From Acidimicrobiales bacterium (GTDB lineage Bacteria > Actinomycetota > Acidimicrobiia > Acidimicrobiales > VFJN01): a DNA stretch of 6,170 bases. This document shows, in pieces, positions 1 to 6,170 of the stretch (the stretch's first letter is position 1; every line of letters starts with the position of its first letter). The stretch lies in NCBI GenBank assembly GCA_016936035.1, contig JAFGPU010000186.1:1-6170 (forward strand). Reading direction: 5' to 3'. The notes beneath the pieces are model-generated. The model was given only the letters and a program-made list of their open reading frames with translations, made no database searches and was not told the DNA's origin. A program made the position numbers and the translations under genes.

Positions 1-1482
1 CAGCGACTCGGTCACCGTGTCCTGGGCGCGTGCGAGCGCGGCAGCCGGGTCGGCATCGTCGAACAGCACGGCCTCGACGGCGTCCTCGAGGGCATCGGCG
101 AAGTCGGGAAAGGGGCCGACGAGCGGGCCGGGCTCGTCCGGGTCGGCGCCGCGCAGCTGCTCGACGGCGGGCCGCAGCAGCACGCCGGCGAGGTCGTCCT
201 CCCAGAAGGCCTGCACAGCCGGTTCGTCCTGCACGGCCTTGACCGCGGGGAGGTAGCCGCCTCGGAGGTGCCAGGCCTGCGCGTTGGCCGGCTCGAGCAT
301 GTACTCGAGCAGCGCCCACGACCCCGCCTGCTGCTCGGGCGCCGACGACGAGACGATGAAGAACCCGCCGCCGCCGGGGTGCACCTGCCCGGGACCGCTG
401 ATGCCCGGGAACGCACCGGTGCCGGGCACGAGATCGGCCCGGTCGACGATCGACGCGTCGAAGTCGACGCCCGCCTCGGCCGGCGTGAGCTCGCCGCTCA
501 CCGCCTCGGCGATGGTGGTCGAGGCGGTCGAGGTCTCGATGAGCATGGACGACTCCTGGGTGACCAGCGCCAGGAACTGGTCGATGCCCCCCTCGGTGCT
601 GGCAAACACGTTGAGCAGGCCCTCGTCGTGCATCTGCTGGAGGAACGCCAGGGTCTCGACGGCCACGGGGTCGTCGAGTCTCGCCTCGGTGGCGAGCCCG
701 TCGTGCCCGTTGTCGTTGCCGACCACCTCGACGCCCTCGCCGCTCAGCCAGTTCTCGAAGACGGCATGGCTGACCTTGAACGACAGCGGCTTGGACGAGA
801 CCCCCGCCTCCTTGAGGGCGCGGGCCTGGGCGTGCAGCTCGTCGAGCGTGCGGGGTGGTGCGTCCGGGTCGAGCCCTGCCCGCACCCAGTGGGCCTTGTT
901 GTAGTGCAGGACCTGGGAGCTGACGTTCATGTAGCCGGGGTAGAGCACGTCGTCGACCGAGAAGGCGGCCCGCACCGCGGGCTCGATGTCGGTGACGTCG
1001 TAGCCGGCGGCGTCCATGCACGCCTCGGCGGGCAGCACGAGACCGCTGTCTGACAGCGCCTGGAGCTGGGTGTTCTCGAGCATGACGAGGTCGGGCAGCT
1101 GGTCGGCGCCGGCCGCAGCGGCGCTCTCGAACTTGCGGTTGACCTCGGCGAACGACGCTCCCTGGTCGCTGGCGGTCACCACCACCTCGCTCTGGCCGGC
1201 GTTGAACGCCGCCACCATGTCCTCGAGGGCCTGCTGGGTGGGACCGCCGATGCCGCCGTACCACAGGGTCACCTCGACGGGGCCCGCCGCGTCGTCGAGC
1301 GCGTCGACCGGGCAGTCGGGCAACCCGTCTCCGGCGCCCGCGCCCTGCTGCCCGCGGTCGTCGCCGCCGGAGGAGGTGGGCGGGTCGCTGCACGCCGCGC
1401 CGGCGATCGCCACCGCGAGCGCGACGGCGATGCGGGCACCCGGGGCCCGCCGCCCCGATGAGGTCGCTCGTCGCCGGGCCGT
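1..1482 (-). CDS. ABC transporter solute-binding lipoprotein, second copy (CUT1/UgpB-like), 3' end cut by window
   Basis: This is an extracytoplasmic solute-binding protein, lipid-anchored outside the membrane, that should feed ligand to the permease pair encoded upstream. Reading the minus strand from 1482 gives 494 uninterrupted residues. An Arg-rich n-region (residues 3-17) and a hydrophobic segment (18-30) lead to lipobox GAAC with C31. A low-complexity linker follows, then a family-1 SBP fold containing VTLWYGG (71-77), HYNKAHW (193-199) and a TLDEL hinge-type motif (212-216). It is a close paralog of the gene just upstream: in the stretch from GGYLP to GPxPD (408-460) I count 44 of 53 residues identical. 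The window ends at VTESL, where the paralog has only five residues left. No ATG, GTG, TTG or CTG lies in frame between codon 1411-1413 and the distant CTG at 1705-1707. The ACG at 1480-1482 sits where the paralog's ATG would be, so I placed the start there provisionally. Substrate is unknown. Confidence 0.92.
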
Positions 1483-1484
1483 GG

Positions 1485-2987
1485 CTACCCCGCGTACCGT
1501 TCGAGTGATTCGGTGACGTCGTCCTCCGCGCCCTCGAGCGTCGAGGTGATGTCGGCGCCCTCGAGGAGGATCGCCTCCATCGCCGACTGCAGCGCCCGGG
1601 TCTCGTCGGGATACGGGCCGATCAGCGGGCCGGGCTGGTCGGGATCGGCGTCGGCCAACTGCTCGACCGCGGGCTGCAGCAGCACCCCGGCCAGGTCGTC
1701 CTCCCAGAACGCCTGGACGTCGGGCTCGTCGGCCACGGCCTTGACCACGGGCAGGTAGCCGCCGTTGAGGTGCCACATCTTGGCGTTCTCCGGCTGGAGC
1801 ATGAACTCCATGAACGCCCATGAGCCCGCCTGTTCGGCCGGCTCGGAGGTGTTCAGCATGTAGAACGCGCCGCCGCTCGGGAAGACCCGACCGGGCGCCT
1901 CGATGCCCGGGAACTGGCCTGCCCCCGGCACGAGCACGCTGAGGTCGATGGCCGAGGCGTCGAAGTCGGCGCCGGCCTGCTCGGCGGTGATGGCGCCACC
2001 GAGGGCGTCGCGGATGGTGGTGGACGCCGTCGAGGTCTCGAGCAGCATCGACGACTCCTGGGTGATGAGCGCCAGGTAGTGGTCGATGCCGCCCTCGGTG
2101 TTGGCGAAGACGTTGAGCAGGCCCTCGTCGTTCATGGTCACCAGCCGCTCCATGACGTCCTCGCCCTCGTCGCTGGCGAACGTCGCCTCGGTGGCCAGGC
2201 CGTCGCGGCCGTCGTTCTCGTTGACGATCTCGCCGCCGACGCCGGTGAGCCAGGTCTCGTAGAACCAGCGGGTGGCCTTGAACGAGAACGGCTTGGCCGA
2301 GACGCCGGCCTCCTTGATGGCCTGGGCCTGCTCGTGGAGCTCGTCGAGCGTCTCCGGCGGGTCCTCCGGGTCGAGGCCGGCCTTCTCCCAGTGCGACTTG
2401 TTGTAGTAGAGCACCGGCGTCGACACGTTCACGTACCCGGGGTAGAGGACGTCGTCGACCGAGTACTTCGCCCGGGCCGCCGGCTCAAGGTTGGTCAGGT
2501 CGTAGTCGGCCGCCTCCATGCACGCCTCGGCCGGCAGCACCTGGCCGCTGTCGGCCATGGCCTGCAGCTGGGTGTCCTCGAGGTAGATCATGTCGGGCAG
2601 CTGGTCGGTGCCGGCCGCCGCCGCGCTGGTGTACTTGCGGTACACCTCCTCGTAGGAGGCGCCCTGGTTGCTGGCGTTGAGCACCACGGCGTCCTGGCTG
2701 GCGTTGAAGGCCGCGGCCATGTCGTCCATGGCGATCTTGGCCGACCCGTTGAGGCCGCCGTACCAGAGGGTGACCTCGACGGGACCGCCGGCCTCGTCGA
2801 GCGCGTCGAGGGGGCAGTCGGGCAGGTCGGCGCCGCCGTTGCCGTTGCCGCCGGTCTGCGCCTCGTCGCCGCCCGATGTGGGCGGGTCGCTGCAGGCCGC
2901 GACGACGAGCGCCGCCGCGGTGAGCAGCGCGAGCGCGGACCGCCGCCGGTCGCCGATCGGAGCGGGGCGGGGACGTCGCCGGGTCAT
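1485..2987 (-). CDS. ABC transporter solute-binding lipoprotein, first copy (CUT1/UgpB-like, SBP family 1)
   Basis: This is a surface-anchored ligand receptor of the importer, 500 residues long and somewhat larger than typical 420-450 residue CUT1 binding proteins. The start is ATG at 2985-2987, because AGGAGG lies seven bases before it and an Arg-rich lipoprotein signal follows at once. An upstream in-frame ATG at 3062 lacks these and would overlap the permease gene. Residues 3-16 are basic, 17-31 hydrophobic, and the lipobox is VAAC with C32. A Gly/Asn-rich linker (37-54) precedes the folded domain. Recognisable family features are EVTLWYGG (71-78), YYNKSHWEKAGLDP (194-207), the TLDEL segment (213-217) and a C-terminal GGYLP (409-413), typical of sugar-binding SBPs. 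It sits 58 bases after the long permease, and the second binding-protein gene follows directly on its TAG stop. The class is clear but the ligand cannot be named from sequence; maltooligosaccharide, another sugar, or glycerol-3-phosphate are all possible. Confidence 0.95.
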   Translation of the reverse strand: MTRRRPRPAPIGDRRRSALALLTAAALVVAACSDPPTSGGDEAQTGGNGNGGADLPDCPLDALDEAGGPVEVTLWYGGLNGSAKIAMDDMAAAFNASQDAVVLNASNQGASYEEVYRKYTSAAAAGTDQLPDMIYLEDTQLQAMADSGQVLPAEACMEAADYDLTNLEPAARAKYSVDDVLYPGYVNVSTPVLYYNKSHWEKAGLDPEDPPETLDELHEQAQAIKEAGVSAKPFSFKATRWFYETWLTGVGGEIVNENDGRDGLATEATFASDEGEDVMERLVTMNDEGLLNVFANTEGGIDHYLALITQESSMLLETSTASTTIRDALGGAITAEQAGADFDASAIDLSVLVPGAGQFPGIEAPGRVFPSGGAFYMLNTSEPAEQAGSWAFMEFMLQPENAKMWHLNGGYLPVVKAVADEPDVQAFWEDDLAGVLLQPAVEQLADADPDQPGPLIGPYPDETRALQSAMEAILLEGADITSTLEGAEDDVTESLERYAG

Positions 2988-2992
2988 GGTGT

Positions 2993-3000
2993 CTCCTCCT
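2993..3000 (-). promoter_or_regulatory. Strong ribosome binding site for the first binding protein
   Basis: The mRNA reads AGGAGGAG here; the AGGAGG core (3000-2995) is seven bases from the ATG at 2987. It is a near-ideal Shine-Dalgarno site and decides the start codon over the upstream in-frame ATG at 3062. A strong independent site fits the usual need for more binding protein than permease. Its GGAGG core is complementary to two CCUCC copies just upstream, at 3012-3016 and 3023-3027. Confidence 0.85.
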
Positions 3001-3008
3001 GGGGGAGC

Positions 3009-3029
3009 GGGGGAGGTGCGGGGGAGGTG
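3009..3029. repeat. Short direct repeat in the permease / binding-protein gap
   Basis: The plus strand carries two exact copies of GGGGGAGGTG, at 3009-3018 and 3020-3029, separated by a single C. A partial third copy (GGGGGAGCGG) lies at 3001-3010. On the mRNA each full copy reads CACCUCCCCC and contains CACCUCC, which matches the anti-Shine-Dalgarno end of 16S rRNA. Such simple G/C-rich repeats can arise by chance or slippage, so function is uncertain. Confidence 0.7.
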
Positions 3030-3036
3030 GCTCCCC
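3021..3036 (-). promoter_or_regulatory. Possible intercistronic RNA hairpin upstream of the first binding protein
   Basis: On the mRNA, GGGGAG (3036-3031) can pair with CUCCCC (3026-3021) across a four-base CCAC loop, a six-pair GC-rich stem ten bases after the permease stop codon. No U-run follows, so it is not a standard intrinsic terminator. It could act as an mRNA end-stabilising or processing element separating permease from binding-protein expression, or compete with pairing to the downstream ribosome binding site. Only the pairing is seen; the role is inferred. Confidence 0.4.
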
Positions 3037-3045
3037 GAGGGAAGG

Positions 3046-4410
3046 TCATCCCTTGACCGCACCCGCCGTCAAGCCGCGGATGATCTGGCGCTGGAAGGCG
3101 ACGAGCAGCAGGACGACCGGCAGGGCGACGATGAGGGCCGCCGCCACGCCGACGTTGGCGTTGGCGACCTCGGTGCCCACGATGCTCTTCAGCGCGATCT
3201 GCGCGGTCTCGTAGCGGCTGTCGTCGATGACCGCCTGCGGCCACAGGTACTGGTTCCAGGCGCCCAGTGCGGAGATGACGGTGAACGACGCGATGACCGG
3301 ACGGGTCAGCGGCACGGCGAACCGCCACAGGAACCCCATGTGGCCGTAGCCGTCGAGGCGGGTGGCGTCCTGGATCTCGGGCGGGACGCCCCGGAAGCCC
3401 TGGCGGATGAGGAACGTGCCGAACGCCGTGGCGCCGAAGGGCAGCACCAGCCCGGCGTTGCTGTTGATCCACCCCAGCTCGCGGATGGTCTGCACGTTGG
3501 CCAGCAACGTGACCTCGAGGGGCAGCAGCAGCGTGCCCATGAACAGGGCGAAGACCAGCGGCTTGGCCGGGAAGCGCAGGAAGGCGAACGCGTAGGCGGC
3601 GAGGATCGACGTGAGGACCTGGGCCACGGTGATGAGCACGGTGATGACCAGGCTGCGGCCCATCGCCGGACCGAGGTTGCCCTGGTCCCACCCCCGGTTG
3701 AACACCGCGGCGCCGAACGCCACCACCGTGAACGCGGTGACGGCCACGCCGACCAGCCCCGCCAGCGCGAGCGGCCGCCACAGGGGGCGTCGGACGCCGA
3801 TGCCGACGAGCTGGGTCGCCGCCACGCCGACGATGGCCGCGAGCCACCACGCCGGGGTGGCCGACGACCGGTCGACGGCGGCCGTCCACACCTGCCCGGC
3901 CAGCGCGGCGACGACCACGACGCCCGCGACGACCGCCGCCAGGCGCCGCGGGGACGCCAGGGGGGCGAGGTGCCGCACGCTGCCACCGCCGGCCTTGAGC
4001 TGCACCCAGGCGAGGGCCAGCGCCACCACGAGGGTGCGGCCGACCGTCGAGGCGAGGCCACCGGAGATCCAGGTGCGGTCCTTCCACTCGACCGCCACCG
4101 GGTGCAGGGGCTTGCCCTGGTTGATGTAGGGGAACGGCGGCGACAGCGCCTGGAGGACGGTGAAAACCAGCGGCAGCAGCACGATCGTCGCCAGGACGAC
4201 CAGAACGGCGTACTGGCCGACCAGGCCGAGCGCCCGCCGCCACCACGGCTTGCCGATCTCGGCGGCGGCCACGCTCCGCGACGGCGCGCCCAGCACGCCG
4301 TCGCCGGCCAGGGTCACCTCGCCCTCCGCCGCCCGCTGCGGGCTGGCGACCGCCGCGGGAGCCCCCGCTGTCACCACCGCCCCGGCCTCGGTGCCGGCGT
4401 CAGCGGGCAT
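3046..4410 (-). CDS. CUT1 ABC transporter permease, UgpE/MalG-type, with a large extra membrane insertion
   Basis: This is one of the two inner-membrane channel subunits, 454 residues against roughly 270-300 for usual MalG/UgpE proteins. A hydrophilic Ala-rich tail (1-57) precedes the first membrane helix (about 61-88). The canonical core resumes at NLGPAMGRSLVIT (245-257) and continues through AAYAFAFLRFP (271-281), LPLEVTLLANV (296-306) and the EAA loop (345-371), with EIQDATRLDG and the later P367. That loop docks on the ATPase. WNQYLWP (385-391) is the typical family motif near the fifth core helix. Between them, about residues 100-244, lies an added stretch with up to four hydrophobic segments (119-138, 156-177, 186-206, 213-236). 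The ATG at 4408-4410 has AGGAGGG six bases upstream and overlaps the preceding permease by 11 bases, indicating translational coupling. The protein reads open throughout, so the insertion is not a frameshift artefact. Confidence 0.94.
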   Translation of the reverse strand: MPADAGTEAGAVVTAGAPAAVASPQRAAEGEVTLAGDGVLGAPSRSVAAAEIGKPWWRRALGLVGQYAVLVVLATIVLLPLVFTVLQALSPPFPYINQGKPLHPVAVEWKDRTWISGGLASTVGRTLVVALALAWVQLKAGGGSVRHLAPLASPRRLAAVVAGVVVVAALAGQVWTAAVDRSSATPAWWLAAIVGVAATQLVGIGVRRPLWRPLALAGLVGVAVTAFTVVAFGAAVFNRGWDQGNLGPAMGRSLVITVLITVAQVLTSILAAYAFAFLRFPAKPLVFALFMGTLLLPLEVTLLANVQTIRELGWINSNAGLVLPFGATAFGTFLIRQGFRGVPPEIQDATRLDGYGHMGFLWRFAVPLTRPVIASFTVISALGAWNQYLWPQAVIDDSRYETAQIALKSIVGTEVANANVGVAAALIVALPVVLLLVAFQRQIIRGLTAGAVKG

Positions 4411-5406
4411 AGTGGACCCTCCTCTCGAGGATCACGAACTGCAGGGCCGTCACGGCGAGCGTGACGAAGAACAGGCCCACGGAGTACACGGCGCCGACGC
4501 CGATGTTGTCGGGCCGGTTGAGCCGGTTGATCTTGAACACCAGCGTCTCGGTGGCGCCTACCGGCCCGCCCTTGGTGATGATGTCGATCTGGGCGAAGGC
4601 CTGCAGGCCGAAGATGACCAGGACCACGAGCAGGAACAGCAGCACCGGCGAGATGAGCGGCAAGGTGATGCGCACCAGGCGGCGCAGGGGGCCGTAGCCG
4701 TCGAGCGTGGCGGCCTCGACGACCTCGTCGGGCACCGCCTGCAACCCGGCCAGCACGATGACGAACGAGAGGCCCATGTTCTGCCAGATCGACGACAGCG
4801 AGACGGCGAACATCGCCATGTCGGGGTCGTTGAGCCAGTTGGTGGCGACCAGGCCCACGACCGGGTTGAACAGGTAGAAGAAGATGACCGAGGTGACGGC
4901 CACCGAGCTGGCGAGCGTCGAGCTGAAGATGGCCTGGAACACCTTGATGCCCCGCAGCCTGCGGTGGGCCGACACCGCCAGCAGCACGCCCAGCACGAGG
5001 CCCGCCGGCACCGTGTAGAGCACGAACTGCACGCTGTGCCAGAGACCCTCCCGGAAGTCGTCGCCGGTGAGCTGCTCGCGGTACTGCGCCAGGCCCACGT
5101 CCTCGAAGTAGGCGCCGTTGCGCCGGCTCTCGAAGGTGCCCCAGTTCAAGAGGTTCAGGAACGGGCGGTAGAAGAAGACCACGAACACCGCGATCGAAGG
5201 CGCCAGCAGCAGCAGGGCCAGCCCGATCTCCTTGGCGGAGTAGCGCTGCCGCTGCCGCCCGCGCCGGCGGCGCCCGGCGCGCCGCTCGCTGAGCGCCAGC
5301 GGTGCGCCACCGGCGGCGTTGCCGGCGTCGACGACGCCGGCGAACGACCCCACCTCGACCTGGTCGCCCTCCCACGGGTCGGCGGGACGTCCACCGGGCG
5401 CGTCGC

Positions 5407-5410
<4 letters not shown>
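4400..5410 (-). CDS. CUT1 ABC transporter permease, UgpA/MalF-type
   Basis: This is the partner inner-membrane channel subunit, 336 residues with six predicted helices (about 61-82, 124-148, 158-183, 202-223, 253-278, 305-328). The EAA loop that contacts the ATPase is at 229-256, with EVVEAATLDGYG and the conserved Pro at 251. The segment GGPVGATETLVFKI (281-294) and the tail ending ERRVHYAR match the UgpA branch well; the large MalF periplasmic domain is absent. The N-terminal 58 residues are hydrophilic and include a dense Arg cluster (43-56), which should stay in the cytoplasm. I chose ATG 5408-5410 because it forms an ATGA overlap with the ATPase stop codon; the reading frame extends further upstream, but only through the ATPase gene. 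The Shine-Dalgarno match is weak, so translation probably depends on coupling to the ATPase gene. Confidence 0.95.
4417..4423 (-). promoter_or_regulatory. Ribosome binding site of the long permease
   Basis: AGGAGGG lies on the mRNA six bases before the ATG at 4410, inside the 3' end of the preceding permease gene. It supports this start and coupled translation of the two permeases. Confidence 0.75.

Positions 5411-6170
<760 letters not shown>

Noticed and set aside
1..1482. Second binding protein as a decayed pseudogene
   Set aside because: Apart from the start codon it reads 494 codons without a stop or frameshift and keeps the lipobox and family motifs. The start anomaly is reported as a finding, but decay is not otherwise supported.
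1484..1520. Transcription terminator between the two binding-protein genes
   Set aside because: There is essentially no intergenic space and no stem followed by a U-run; read-through is expected.
3001..3041. G-quadruplex on the plus strand
   Set aside because: There are three clean G5 runs, but the fourth G run is only GGG after a 14-base loop, and the mRNA strand is C-rich; not strong enough to call.
2079..3056. 325-residue plus-strand open frame
   Set aside because: It is antisense to the first binding protein; the Val/Gly/Leu/Arg repetition mirrors the coding strand.
2988..3062. Earlier in-frame ATG for the first binding protein
   Set aside because: It overlaps the permease gene, lacks a good ribosome binding site, and would add 25 polar residues before a normal lipoprotein signal peptide; the ATG at 2987 has AGGAGG at ideal spacing.
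2984..4246. 420-residue minus-strand frame overlapping the long permease
   Set aside because: It is the wrong frame of the same strand. The permease frame carries the EAA loop and helices; this one is Arg/Gly/Pro-rich noise.
2668..4464. 598-residue plus-strand open frame
   Set aside because: It runs opposite the long permease and first binding protein, is dominated by Arg, Gly, Asp, His and Gln with no recognisable domain, and is a GC-rich antisense shadow of well-supported genes.

Overview
The window is one gene cluster read entirely from the minus strand (right to left). It encodes a CUT1-type (MalFGK2/UgpABCE-like) ABC importer, most likely for a carbohydrate or a related polyol or glycerophospho compound. 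The DNA is very GC-rich, with G or C at most third codon positions. Both binding proteins are lipoproteins with Arg-rich signal peptides, and both permeases carry long hydrophilic Ala/Arg-rich N-terminal tails. This fits a high-GC Gram-positive (Actinomycetota); an Acidimicrobiia-like source is possible but is only a guess.

In transcription order the layout is as follows. The C-terminal two thirds of a MalK/UgpC-type ATPase enters from the right edge (6170-5407). A UgpA/MalF-type permease (5410-4400) starts inside the ATPase stop codon (ATGA overlap). A UgpE/MalG-type permease (4410-3046) overlaps the first permease by 11 bases and is unusually long, with about 140 extra residues. A 58-base gap follows, with a strong ribosome binding site, a small hairpin and a pyrimidine-rich repeat. 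Then come a full-length lipoprotein solute-binding protein (2987-1485) and a second, closely similar one (about 1482-1), which leaves the window roughly five residues before its expected stop.

The genes should work together. One of the two surface-anchored binding proteins delivers ligand to the permease pair, and the ATPase dimer drives import. Two binding proteins sharing one channel suggests two related substrates, or two affinities for one.

The machinery is recognisable. The points that deserve attention are the tandem binding-protein duplication with differences in a likely ligand-facing stretch, the lack of any normal start codon for the second binding protein, the membrane insertion in the second permease, and the anti-Shine-Dalgarno-like repeats ahead of the first binding protein. 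I see no wholly new system, RNA gene, mobile element, CRISPR array or convincing terminator. Apart from the 58-base gap there is almost no non-coding DNA. The operon promoter must lie right of the window or, less likely, be internal and unrecognised.
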